Shown: positions 10,034 through 18,125 of the stretch, piece after piece
How positions within the stretch are numbered: the first letter of the stretch is position 1
Layout: the number at the start of each line of letters is the position of its first letter
DNA from: DASRDU01 sp046331565
GTDB lineage: Bacteria; Acidobacteriota; Blastocatellia; RBC074
DNA length: 64,000 nt
Assembly (NCBI GenBank): GCA_046331565.1
Contig: JAXLQP010000001.1
Location: forward strand, 620,001 to 684,000
Reading direction: 5' to 3'
The notes under the pieces: generated by a model
Told to the model about the DNA's origin: nothing
The model's input: only the letters and a program-made list of their open reading frames with translations
The model's database searches: none
Made by a program: the position numbers and the translations under genes

Positions 10034-10636
10034 GTGACTGTAACTGCCTCTCATTTACGCGCCCTGCCTGGCCGGGGCGAAGCGCCTGCGGTGACGGCCC
10101 CGGCTGCCGGAGCGGTCGAACTTGAAGCGCTCTTCCGCGAACATTATGACCGGGTGTTTCGCACGGCTTACCGCATTACGGGCAGCGCCTCGGATGCCGA
10201 AGACGTGCTGCAAACGGTTTTTCTGCGGCTGGTCAGGCGCGAATCGCTGCCGGAATTTTCACCGAATGCGGCGGCCTATCTGACGCGGGCGGCGATCAAT
10301 GCGGCGCTTGACATTATCCGGGCGCGGGGCGCGGCTCAGTCAGTCGGACTTGATGAGGTTGAACCGGCTGAACTGATGGCGAGTCCGAAGCAGAGTCCTG
10401 AAGCGCTGCATCAGGATCGTGAATTGCGGCGGCTCGTGCAGCAGGCGCTCGGCAAAGTGAGTCAGAACGCGGCTGAGATGTTCGTGCTGCGCTATTTTGA
10501 AGGCTATGACAATCACGAGATCGCCAGACTGATGGGCACCTCACATCTCGTCGTGGGTGTCCTGCTTCATCGAACACGCACCAGACTGCGGAAGGAGATC
10601 GGCGAATATCTGGAGGCATACCATGAAAAACAATAA
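10034..10636 (+). CDS. ECF-type RNA polymerase sigma factor
   Basis: Region 2 (LFREHYDRVFRTAYRITG and the AEDVLQTVFLRL helix) is followed by region 4 with its helix-turn-helix (YDNHEIARLMGTSHLVVGVL). Together these identify an extracytoplasmic-function sigma factor of about 200 residues. The GTG at 10034 is preferred because AGGAGG stands five bases before it at 10023-10028. An ATG ten codons earlier (10004) has no such signal. The next gene, a FecR-domain anti-sigma protein, starts inside this one (10623 versus stop at 10636), which implies translational coupling. A GGAAC at 9877-9881 could be the -35 element of an autoregulated ECF promoter, but the -10 match is poor. Confidence 0.92.
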   Translation: MTVTASHLRALPGRGEAPAVTAPAAGAVELEALFREHYDRVFRTAYRITGSASDAEDVLQTVFLRLVRRESLPEFSPNAAAYLTRAAINAALDIIRARGAAQSVGLDEVEPAELMASPKQSPEALHQDRELRRLVQQALGKVSQNAAEMFVLRYFEGYDNHEIARLMGTSHLVVGVLLHRTRTRLRKEIGEYLEAYHEKQ

Positions 10637-13382
10637 CTTCAATCCCGATGAACTGCTTGACCAGGTGACTGACGGCATGCGCCACGAGACGCCGGATTCC
10701 GCTGTCATTAACGCCGCCGCTGAGCGCGTGTGGGCCAGACTCTCGACAGAACTCAGGGAAGGACAGATCGTCATGGCAAAAGAAAATCAACACCACGATA
10801 CGGCTGCCACTCAGATCAGCGGCTGCGCTGATTTCCAGGCGCTGATGCCTGCTTATCTGAGCAATGAACTCTCAGGCGCGCGTCGCCTGCTGCTTGAAGA
10901 TCACACCCGCGAATGCCTGCCGTGCCGTCGCGCGCTGAAAAATCTGCGCGAGGCCGGGCTTCCGGCGGCGGCTGACACGAGGCCCCTCAAAGGCGGACTC
11001 GCTGGCCGCCTGGCCGCGATGAATGCCTCGCAGCGCGCCCTGCTGCGCTGGGGCATCGCCGCCGTGCTGGTCGTCGGCATCGGCCTTGCGGCTGCGCCCT
11101 TCGTCGAACGGTTTATTTATTCATTCAAGGTTCTGAACACCGTCGTTGAAGCCGCAAGCGGCCCGGTTTATCGCGTCAATGACAACGGCAGCAAAGTGGT
11201 CGCCATCGGCGAAGCCGTTGCCAAAGGTGAAAGGCTGCGCACGGCCAAAGAAGCGGGCGCGGTCGTCAAACTGCCCGATGGTTCGCAGATTGAAATGCGC
11301 GAACGGTCGGAATTCTGGGTCAGCGAAAATGCCCAGGGCACGACGATTCACCTTGAACGCGGCAACATCATCGTCCAGGCCGCCAAACAGCGAAACAAAC
11401 ATCTCTTCGTCGCCACGCCTGACAGTCTGGTGTCTGTGATCGGCACAATCTTCTCGGTCAACAGCGGCACCAAAGGTTCGCGTGTGTCGGTGGTCGAAGG
11501 CGAAGTTCACGTCAATTACAGCGGCAGGGAAGTTGTCCTGCACGCGGGCGATCAGGAAACGACCAGTCAGAGCATCGAACGCGTGCCGGTCAGACAGGAA
11601 GTTGCCTGGAGCCGCGACGCAGCGCGTTACGCACAGATGCTTGAAGAACTGCGCCGCTTGAAAGGCGATCTTGACCGCGTGCCGCGTCCGGGCCTGCGTT
11701 ATTCAACGCGGCTGCTCGAAATGGTGCCGGACAACACCGTGTTTTATGTGGCGATTCCGAACCTGAGCGAAACGCTGGCTGAATCGAACCGGCTGATTCA
11801 GGAACGGTTCGCGCAGAACCCGGCGCTCAAAGACTGGTGGGCGAAGGAAGGCAATGCCAGCGAGGTTAACAAGGCTGTCGAACGCATTCGTGAATTTGGT
11901 CAGTATCTCGGTTCTGAAATCGTCGTCGCGGCGAGCCTCAACACGACCAATGGCCTTGGCGAACCGCTGGTGCTGGCTGAACTGCGCGATCCGTCAGGCT
12001 TCCGCGCCTGGGCCGAAGGCCAGTTGCAGCAGATGCAAAGCGCGCCGGGCGATGACACTAAAGAAACATCAAAACATTCGGTTGTCCGCTTCATTGACGA
12101 TCCGCTGAAGGCTGCGGCTGCGCCGAACACGACTGACAAGCGGCACGGCGAACTGACAGCGTGGATCAACGGCGATGTGCTGGTGGCTTCACCCGAAGCG
12201 GCAGCAGTCAGGCATCTGGCCGAACGCGCCACGACGCAGAGCGCCGCCCGCGCTGACAATGCGTTCCACAACACGATTGCCAGCCTTTACAGCGAAGGCG
12301 CAGGGTTGCTGATTGCCGTTGACCTGCAGGACATCATTGCCAGCCAGATGAACAAAGGCGCTGACAACCCGCGCGCAGTCAGAGAAAAATCGGTCGCGCA
12401 GCAGCTTGGCCTGACCAACTTCAAATACTTCATCGCTGAACTGAAGGAGAAGGACGGCAAGCCGTACAATCGCGCGGTGGTGACTTTCAATGAATCGAAT
12501 CGCGGCGTTGCGTCGTGGCTGGCTGCGCCGAACCCGATGGGCGCGCTCGATTTCATCTCGCCTGATGCCAGCGTGGTGGCGGCCTTCGTGGTCAAAAAAC
12601 CGTCGCTGCTGGTTGATGACATCTTTGCCGCGCTCAGTACGACCGATGCGAAGTTTGCCGATCAGCTTCATCAGTTCGAGGCTGAACACGGCCTGAGCAT
12701 TCGTGACGATCTGGCCGAACCGCTCGGCGGCGAATTCGCTTTCGCCATTGATGGCCCGGTCGTGCCGCTGCCTTCGTGGAAGATGGTCTTTGAAGTTTAC
12801 GATCAGGCGCACCTGCAGCAGTCGCTTGAAAAGGTCGCTGACGAACTTAACAAGTGGGCCGCGACTCACGGCAAAAAAGGCGTCGCGTGGGAGAAAGCCG
12901 ATGTCGGCGGGCGCACCTTCTACACGCTGCGTTCGCTCGATTACGGTGTCGAACTGAATTACGCCTTTGTGAGCGGTTACTTTGTCTCAGGGCCGAGCCG
13001 GGCGATGGTTGAGCGCGCCATTCAGTATCGTGATTCAGGCAACACGCTCAAATCATCAGCGAAGTTCCGCGCTGCGCTGCCTGAAGATGGCAACGCCAAT
13101 TTCTCGGCGCTGTTCTGGAACAACCTGGGCCGCGTCGTGTCACCGATGGCGCGTCAGATGGGCGGTTTCGCTGACAAGCTGCCCGAAGAGGAGAAGCAGA
13201 TGATGAAATCGCTCGGTGAAGGCACACCCGCGATGCTCGCCTATGCTTACTCCTACGGTGATCGAATGGTCTTTTCGCTGAGTACCGAAAACGGCCCGTT
13301 CGGTCTGACTCCCGGCAGTCTGCTGAGCATGCCTGGCCAGTTTATGTTCGGCAACCTGTTCGGCAGGGGCAAAGCGCAGTAA
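10623..13382 (+). CDS. FecR-domain anti-sigma protein with large C-terminal extension
   Basis: The 919-residue protein begins with a cytoplasmic zinc-type anti-sigma motif (H94-x3-C98-x2-C101). One membrane helix follows at about 143-160, then a FecR domain (about 175-310) with the GEAVAKGERLRT start and ATPDSLVSVIGTIFSV centre. About 600 further residues are probably periplasmic and resemble the DUF3352-type proteins that follow such domains. It should hold the overlapping ECF sigma factor inactive until an external signal is sensed. Typical FecR anti-sigmas have about 300-400 residues, so the extension is the odd part. GGAGG at 10612-10616 fixes the start. Spacing and overlap show a two-gene operon. 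Confidence 0.88.
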   Translation: MKNNNFNPDELLDQVTDGMRHETPDSAVINAAAERVWARLSTELREGQIVMAKENQHHDTAATQISGCADFQALMPAYLSNELSGARRLLLEDHTRECLPCRRALKNLREAGLPAAADTRPLKGGLAGRLAAMNASQRALLRWGIAAVLVVGIGLAAAPFVERFIYSFKVLNTVVEAASGPVYRVNDNGSKVVAIGEAVAKGERLRTAKEAGAVVKLPDGSQIEMRERSEFWVSENAQGTTIHLERGNIIVQAAKQRNKHLFVATPDSLVSVIGTIFSVNSGTKGSRVSVVEGEVHVNYSGREVVLHAGDQETTSQSIERVPVRQEVAWSRDAARYAQMLEELRRLKGDLDRVPRPGLRYSTRLLEMVPDNTVFYVAIPNLSETLAESNRLIQERFAQNPALKDWWAKEGNASEVNKAVERIREFGQYLGSEIVVAASLNTTNGLGEPLVLAELRDPSGFRAWAEGQLQQMQSAPGDDTKETSKHSVVRFIDDPLKAAAAPNTTDKRHGELTAWINGDVLVASPEAAAVRHLAERATTQSAARADNAFHNTIASLYSEGAGLLIAVDLQDIIASQMNKGADNPRAVREKSVAQQLGLTNFKYFIAELKEKDGKPYNRAVVTFNESNRGVASWLAAPNPMGALDFISPDASVVAAFVVKKPSLLVDDIFAALSTTDAKFADQLHQFEAEHGLSIRDDLAEPLGGEFAFAIDGPVVPLPSWKMVFEVYDQAHLQQSLEKVADELNKWAATHGKKGVAWEKADVGGRTFYTLRSLDYGVELNYAFVSGYFVSGPSRAMVERAIQYRDSGNTLKSSAKFRAALPEDGNANFSALFWNNLGRVVSPMARQMGGFADKLPEEEKQMMKSLGEGTPAMLAYAYSYGDRMVFSLSTENGPFGLTPGSLLSMPGQFMFGNLFGRGKAQ

Positions 13383-13406
13383 GCGTCAGCGCACAACAGT
13401 GACCGC

Positions 13407-13450
13407 ACAGACTTTCGGAGGCCTGTGTTGACAGGCCTCCGAAAGTCTGT
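13407..13450. repeat. Perfect 20-nt hairpin after the anti-sigma gene
   Basis: Arm 13407-13426 (ACAGACTTTCGGAGGCCTGT) pairs perfectly with 13431-13450 around a GTTG tetraloop. It begins 25 bp after the stop. The geometry would terminate transcription well, but no T-run follows. It may equally be a dispersed repeat. Confidence 0.85.
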
Positions 13451-13489
13451 TGGCATTTGAATCAGGCCGTGAAAGTCTGGAATATGGAA

Positions 13490-13572
13490 ATGCACCACAG
13501 AGGACACAGAGGAACACAGAGGTACATCAAATCTGATTCTCTCTGTGTTCCTCTGTGTCCTCTGTGGTGCAT
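13490..13572. repeat. CACAGAGG-family hairpin
   Basis: Arm 13490-13521 pairs perfectly over 32 nt with 13541-13572, with a 19-nt loop. The unit CACAGAGGA recurs about every ten bases. A shorter relative is at 40382-40441. It lies between the anti-sigma gene and the DUF4097-like gene, 63 bp before the latter's start. Confidence 0.9.
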
Positions 13573-13635
13573 TCAGGGTTTCATTGTGGCGTTTCTCGAT
13601 TTACGTCAGAGAAGAAAAGGCGACCGGAGAGTGGG

Positions 13636-14622
13636 ATGAAATTTTCCAGAATGACAATTGTGGTGATGGCGCTGATCGGGGCTTTTATCGGCCTGCAAAT
13701 CGCCGGTTCCTTTGCGAGCCGCAATCGTGCGGCTTCAGCGGTCAGCAGTGATCATCATCCGGCTGCCAGCACCAATGAAAACGCTGAAAAGCCCGCGCAG
13801 AATAATGACGACACCGACCTGCCCATCAAGGAAGAGATCAATCAGACATTTGAATTATCGCCGGGCGCGCGCGTTGACATCAGCCGCATCAATGGCTCGC
13901 TTGAGATTGAAACGACTGAAGGCAATGCCGCCGAAATTCACATCGTTCGTTCAGCGCGCAATCAGAACACGCTGGCCCATCGTCGCACCGTCATCGAACG
14001 CAAAGCTGATCGCCTGTTCATCGGCAGCCGCGAGGGCAATAACAGTTTGTGGGATCTGGTGCAGGGCAATGATGATCTGAGGTCAAGAGCAAAACTGAAA
14101 CTGCCGCGCAAGATCAGACTGGGCATTTACCACACCAGTGGCCGCGTCAAAGTTGGTGAAGTTGATGATCTGGTAGCGGTGAGCAGCGTCAACGGCGAAG
14201 TGACCATCGCTCAGGCAGTCGGCACGATGGATCTGTTTCAGATTAACGGCAAAGTGACGGCGGCGGTGCGCGAGGCCGACAAACGCGGCATTCATCTCAG
14301 ACGCATCAGCGGCCCGGTTGAAATCCGCTTTCTGACCCCGCTCAATGCCGATGTTGAAGTGATCGGCCTCAACGGCAGCTTTAATGACAAGGGCCTGAAT
14401 GCAACGGTGACTGAGCGGCGCGGCAATTCCAGCTTCAGTGCAAAAATCGGCAGCGGCGGCATTCCCGTTGAGATTTCGCGGGTGAATGGCAATGTGACAT
14501 TCATCAAAGCCACAAAGGAAGCCGGGCATCCGCCCGTTGCGGCTGCGCGCGTGAAAACCGAAGTTGCCACTTTCAGAAAACGCCTGCTGCGCCATTTGCG
14601 CCTCAATGCTGCGCACATCTGA
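13636..14622 (+). CDS. DUF4097-like membrane-anchored beta-repeat protein (copy 1)
   Basis: The 328-residue protein has one N-terminal membrane helix (about 7-24) and a polar linker. The rest is a long beta-strand repeat domain in which an asparagine-glycine turn recurs (RINGSLEI, SVNGEVTI, QINGKVTA, GLNGSF, RVNGNVTF). This is the style of DUF4097/adhesin-like right-handed repeats. It should be displayed outside the membrane; no enzymatic motif is visible. The start at 13636 is preceded by GGAGAG. The next gene is a clear paralogue, so the pair arose by tandem duplication. Its position downstream of a sigma/anti-sigma pair suggests envelope-stress control, as an inference. Confidence 0.75.
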   Translation: MKFSRMTIVVMALIGAFIGLQIAGSFASRNRAASAVSSDHHPAASTNENAEKPAQNNDDTDLPIKEEINQTFELSPGARVDISRINGSLEIETTEGNAAEIHIVRSARNQNTLAHRRTVIERKADRLFIGSREGNNSLWDLVQGNDDLRSRAKLKLPRKIRLGIYHTSGRVKVGEVDDLVAVSSVNGEVTIAQAVGTMDLFQINGKVTAAVREADKRGIHLRRISGPVEIRFLTPLNADVEVIGLNGSFNDKGLNATVTERRGNSSFSAKIGSGGIPVEISRVNGNVTFIKATKEAGHPPVAAARVKTEVATFRKRLLRHLRLNAAHI

Positions 14623-14798
14623 ATTGAAAACCCTCTGAACCCGAACTCAGCCTGCCTGCTTTCAGTCTGTCGTTTGCACCTTCCTCAAAATTCCCTGAAG
14701 ATATGCCAATCGCCTGGAACTTCATTTCCGCGCCTGGCGTAACCGTTTCTGCAACCGCGCCTGCTTCAGGCGCCAGACATTCTCCGAAGAGGAAAATC

Positions 14799-15674
14799 AT
14801 GATGACATCTGCAAGGTTCACTTTTCTGGCGCTGGCAGCGGCCATCAGCATTGCCGCGCCTTTTACCGGCTGTGTCTCTCATCATACACGCGAAGCGCAA
14901 GCTGCCAGTCAGGCGGATGAAAACGGCGACCTGCCCGTCAAACAGGAGATTCATAAAACGCACCAGCTTGCGCCAAATGCGCAGATTGAAATCAGCGGCA
15001 TCAATGGCGCAGTTGAAATTGAAACATCGAATGATCAGAACGCACAGATTGATATTGTTCGTTCAGCGCGCTCGCAGCAGACGCTTGATGATCAGCCGGT
15101 GACGCTGACGCTTGAACCCGCCAGCCTCGTCATTCGCAATGAACATCGCGTCAGCGGCGTGTGGTCAATGCTGAAAGGCGCAGGCGATGTGCGCACCCGC
15201 GTCAGACTGCGGCTGCCGCGTCGCGTCAGACTCGAAGTCGGCGGCGTGAATGGTCAGTTCATCAGTGGCGCGATTGATGGCCCGGTCAATGTATCGGGCG
15301 TGAATGGAAAGGTGCGCATCGGTCAGGCTTCGGCAGCTTCATCAGTTTCAGGCATCAACGGCCCGATTGAGATTACTGTTGCTGAACTCGGCAAAGAGGG
15401 AATTGAAATGAACGGCATCAACGGCCCGATCACGCTGCGCTTTGCCGGTGAAGCCAACGCTGATCTTGAAGTCAATGGACTGAATGGCCGCTTCAGTGAT
15501 GAAGGCGTCAATGCCGTCATGCAGGAGAAACACAACAATCACAACTTCACCGCACGCATCGGCAGCGGCGGATCGCCTGTCAGTCTGGCCGGCATCAACG
15601 GTTCAGTCACGCTGACCAGAGCCGGTAAGACAAACGTCGCTGCTGCTCCGACCGCAACCACATCTGCGAAGTAA
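14799..15674 (+). CDS. DUF4097-like lipoprotein (copy 2)
   Basis: This 291-residue paralogue of the preceding gene has a lipoprotein signal ending in FTGC (C25) instead of a membrane helix. The order of beta repeats is the same (GINGAVEI, GVNGQFIS, GVNGKVRI, GINGPIEI, GINGPITL, GLNGRFSD, GINGSVTL). The two proteins align along their whole length, including a shared IVRSARxQ segment. The ATG at 14799 follows GAAGAGG; an upstream in-frame ATG at 14703 lacks a ribosome-binding site and would destroy the lipoprotein signal. The 176 bp before it hold no strong element except a small CGCCTG/CAGGCG palindrome. Confidence 0.78.
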   Translation: MMTSARFTFLALAAAISIAAPFTGCVSHHTREAQAASQADENGDLPVKQEIHKTHQLAPNAQIEISGINGAVEIETSNDQNAQIDIVRSARSQQTLDDQPVTLTLEPASLVIRNEHRVSGVWSMLKGAGDVRTRVRLRLPRRVRLEVGGVNGQFISGAIDGPVNVSGVNGKVRIGQASAASSVSGINGPIEITVAELGKEGIEMNGINGPITLRFAGEANADLEVNGLNGRFSDEGVNAVMQEKHNNHNFTARIGSGGSPVSLAGINGSVTLTRAGKTNVAAAPTATTSAK

Positions 15675-15678
15675 TACA

Positions 15679-15698
15679 GGCCGGTGATTCAACCGGCC
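15679..15698. terminator. Small hairpin between surface-protein genes
   Basis: GGCCGGT and ACCGGCC pair perfectly around a six-base loop, starting five bases after the stop codon. It is short, has no T-tract and is followed immediately by the next ribosome-binding site. It may be a weak attenuator rather than a full terminator. Confidence 0.35.
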
Positions 15699-15711
15699 AG
15701 GGAGATCAAAC

Positions 15712-16167
15712 ATGAAACGTCGCACTTTCGCCATCACCGCGCTGGTTCTGTTATGCGCTGCTGCCATCTTTGCCCAGAGCCATCCGAACCTGACCGGCAC
15801 CTGGAAGATGAACCCGCAGAAGAGCCAGTTCGGGCCGAATGGCGGGCCTGATTCGATCATTATCAAATTCGATCAGACGGAAGGCAGCATCAGCGAAGTG
15901 ATGACACTGGGCGGCGGCGGTGAACGGTCAGTGACAGCGAAATATTCACTCGATGGTAAGGAGGCCGACATTCAGATTGACGACAATACGGCCAAAGGCA
16001 GCGCCCGGTGGGAAGGCAGTTCGCTGGTGATTGAATGGAAAGGTGAAGGCATGGGGTTCAGGCGCAAATTCACGCTGGCGGGCGACGGCAAAACGCTGAC
16101 GGTTGCCGTGCATCATACGCGCCCTGACGGTGAGCTTGATGAAACTGTGGTGATGGAAAAACAGTAA
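15712..16167 (+). CDS. Small exported protein of unknown function
   Basis: The 151-residue product has a signal peptide (cleavage probably after IFAQS, about residue 22). An all-beta mature region follows, opening with NLTGTWKMNPQKSQFG. This opening is common in acidobacterial exported proteins of lipocalin-like appearance. No catalytic motif is visible, so no function is given. GGGAG precedes the start at 15712. It follows the DUF4097-like lipoprotein by 37 bp and precedes the ABC cluster by 17 bp, so it is probably part of one transcript that runs from 13636 into the ABC genes. Confidence 0.8.
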   Translation: MKRRTFAITALVLLCAAAIFAQSHPNLTGTWKMNPQKSQFGPNGGPDSIIIKFDQTEGSISEVMTLGGGGERSVTAKYSLDGKEADIQIDDNTAKGSARWEGSSLVIEWKGEGMGFRRKFTLAGDGKTLTVAVHHTRPDGELDETVVMEKQ

Positions 16168-16184
16168 CTCCGTCAAAGCCGTTT

Positions 16185-17087
16185 ATGAATCCTGTCATTG
16201 AACTGAATAACCTGTGCGTTGAGTTCGGCCCCCGGCGCATTCTGGACGGGTTGAATGTCACGCTGTCCGGGCGCGCCATCGGATTGCTGGGGCCGAACGG
16301 CGCAGGCAAAACGACGCTGATTCACACGCTGCTGGGCTTTCACGCGCCATCGTCAGGCACGGCGCGCGTGCTGGGCCGCGACATTGCCACCGACGCCAGA
16401 GCCGTGCGCGGGCAGGTTGGTTACATGCCCGAACGCGATTCGTTCATTGCTCAGCAGACCTGCGTGCATTTTGTCAGACTGATGGCTGAACTTTCAGGCC
16501 TGCCGTCTGAAGCCGCGCTCGAACGCGCTCACGAGGCCTTGTTTTATGTCGGTCTGGGCGAAGCGCGTTATCGCAAACTCGGTTCCTATTCGCTCGGCAT
16601 GAAACAACTCGCCAAGCTGGCGCAGGCCATCGTTCACGGGCCGAAGCTGATTATTCTGGATGAACCGACGAACGGGCTTGATCCGCCGGCGCGCAACCGG
16701 ATGGTGGAACTGATTCGGGAAATCCGCGATTCAGGCCAGGCGCAGATTCTGCTGTCATCGCACCTGCTGCGTGATGTTGAGGAATGCTGCGACGAAATTC
16801 TGATTCTGAAAAATGGCCGCGTGGCCGGACAGTGCAACCTTGAAGAAGAACGCCGCGCCAACCGCAAATTCATCGAGCTTGAAGCGTGGGGTGATCGCGC
16901 AACCTTTGCGGCGGCGCTCGGCTGCGAATACGCGCTCGTCGGCGACCGTCGCGTAAAACTGGTTTTGCAGGACGGCGTCGAAATCCGCGACCTGTACCGC
17001 CTCGCCGCCGAGCATCAGGTCCAGATTCGCCGCCTCGATTTCAAGCGCGACTCATTGCAGGACATTTTTCTCAAAGCGATGGAGTGA
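16185..17087 (+). CDS. ABC-2-type transporter ATP-binding protein (first)
   Basis: The 300-residue ATPase carries Walker A GPNGAGKT (36-43), a non-canonical signature YSLGMKQLAKLAQ, Walker B LIILDEPTNGLDP and the switch histidine in LLSSHLLRDVEE. The signature LGMKQ instead of LSGGQ is common in ABC-2 exporters. The C-terminal 80 residues form the usual small regulatory region. It should energise the permease encoded at 17207-18082. The substrate is unknown; position after surface-protein genes does not settle it. Confidence 0.92.
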   Translation: MNPVIELNNLCVEFGPRRILDGLNVTLSGRAIGLLGPNGAGKTTLIHTLLGFHAPSSGTARVLGRDIATDARAVRGQVGYMPERDSFIAQQTCVHFVRLMAELSGLPSEAALERAHEALFYVGLGEARYRKLGSYSLGMKQLAKLAQAIVHGPKLIILDEPTNGLDPPARNRMVELIREIRDSGQAQILLSSHLLRDVEECCDEILILKNGRVAGQCNLEEERRANRKFIELEAWGDRATFAAALGCEYALVGDRRVKLVLQDGVEIRDLYRLAAEHQVQIRRLDFKRDSLQDIFLKAME

Positions 17088-17090
17088 CTG

Positions 17091-17202
17091 AATAGTGGTT
17101 AGTGGTTAGTGGTCAGTGGTCAGTTGTTGATAAGTACCAAATACAGAATTACCTGTCATCAACTGACCACTGACCACTAACCACTAACCACTAACCACTA
17201 TT
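17091..17202. repeat. Heptamer-based hairpin abutting a start codon
   Basis: The left arm (17091-17126) is built of the units TTAGTGG and TCAGTGG. The right arm (17160-17202) is its complement with one extra 7-nt unit, so the arms pair with a single heptamer bulge. The hairpin ends 4 bases before the permease ATG, and no Shine-Dalgarno sequence is present between them. Confidence 0.9.
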
Positions 17203-17206
17203 TCCT

Positions 17207-18082
17207 ATGGCAGTTTACGAACATACTTATCAGCCTTATACCGGAAAGCTTACGCCTGAACGGTCACGCTTTCTGGTGATACCGCGTTACGCTTATCAGG
17301 ATGTTTTCAGGTCGCGGATTTTCGGGGCGGTTTTTGTCGTCTGCTTCGTGCCGTTTCTGGTTGAGTCCACACTGATCTACCTGCATCACAACACCAGCGC
17401 GCTGACGATTCTGAATATCAATGCCGGTGAATTATTTTCGCTGAGCGGCACGTTCTTTCGGATTTTTGCCAACATTCAGGAATGGTTCGCGTTTGTGCTG
17501 ACGGTGGTGGTGGGGCCGCCGCTGATTTCGCGCGACCTGGCGAATAACGCGCTGCCGCTGTATCTGTGCCGTCCTTTTTCGCGGGCTGAATACGTCATCG
17601 GCAAGATGGCGGTGCTGGTCATCCTGCTGTCAGCGATTACCTGGATTCCGGGGATGCTGATGTTTATCTTTCAGTCGTTTCTGGATGGCACGGACTGGAT
17701 GCTGCCGAATCTGTGGATTGCCGGAGCCATTCTGGTCAGCAACTGGTCGTGGATTATTCTGCTGACGCTGCTTTCAACGGCAGTTTCGGCTCTGCTGAAA
17801 TGGCGACTGGCCGCGAGCGCGGCAATCTTTGCGTTCTTTACGATTCCGGTGCCGGTGGCAGGGATGATCAGCGGATTATTTGAAACGCGCTGGGGCCTGC
17901 TGTTTTCGCCGTCATTCGTGATGCAGCGCATCACTGAATCGCTGTTTCGTAACGACACCGTCTTTACGATTCGTGGCCAGACGCTTTCGGTCACTGCCGC
18001 GTGGGTGGTTTACCTGCTGATCTGCGCCGTCTGCCTGCTGATTCTGACGCGCCGCGTGCGGGCTTATGAAGTGGTGAAGTGA
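17207..18082 (+). CDS. ABC-2-type transporter permease (first)
   Basis: The 291-residue protein opens with a conserved cytoplasmic stretch (YEHTYQPYTGKLTPERSRF) and has about six membrane helices. This is the usual shape of ABC-2 permeases paired with the preceding kind of ATPase. The ATG at 17207 has no recognisable ribosome-binding site because a hairpin fills the region up to base 17202. Translation may depend on ribosomes arriving from upstream or on opening of the hairpin. A GATTTGA tandem follows the stop. Confidence 0.88.
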   Translation: MAVYEHTYQPYTGKLTPERSRFLVIPRYAYQDVFRSRIFGAVFVVCFVPFLVESTLIYLHHNTSALTILNINAGELFSLSGTFFRIFANIQEWFAFVLTVVVGPPLISRDLANNALPLYLCRPFSRAEYVIGKMAVLVILLSAITWIPGMLMFIFQSFLDGTDWMLPNLWIAGAILVSNWSWIILLTLLSTAVSALLKWRLAASAAIFAFFTIPVPVAGMISGLFETRWGLLFSPSFVMQRITESLFRNDTVFTIRGQTLSVTAAWVVYLLICAVCLLILTRRVRAYEVVK

Positions 18083-18087
18083 AGCAT

Positions 18088-18115
18088 GATTTGAGATTTG
18101 AGATTTGAGATTTGA
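18088..18115. repeat. Tandem heptamer (GATTTGA)x4
   Basis: Four exact copies of GATTTGA lie between the permease stop and the next ATPase start. The unit is related to the arms of the leuC-leuD hairpin at 7111-7213. Only one arm is seen here. Confidence 0.9.
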
Positions 18116-18125
18116 AACTGAGTCT

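Noticed and set aside
12189..12869. Minus-strand open frame of about 226 codons
   Set aside because: It is antisense to the anti-sigma protein, which continues in a single coding frame on the plus strand.
17091..18115. Possible CRISPR array from closely spaced short repeats
   Set aside because: The units are 7 nt long and contiguous, with no spacers and no cas genes nearby.
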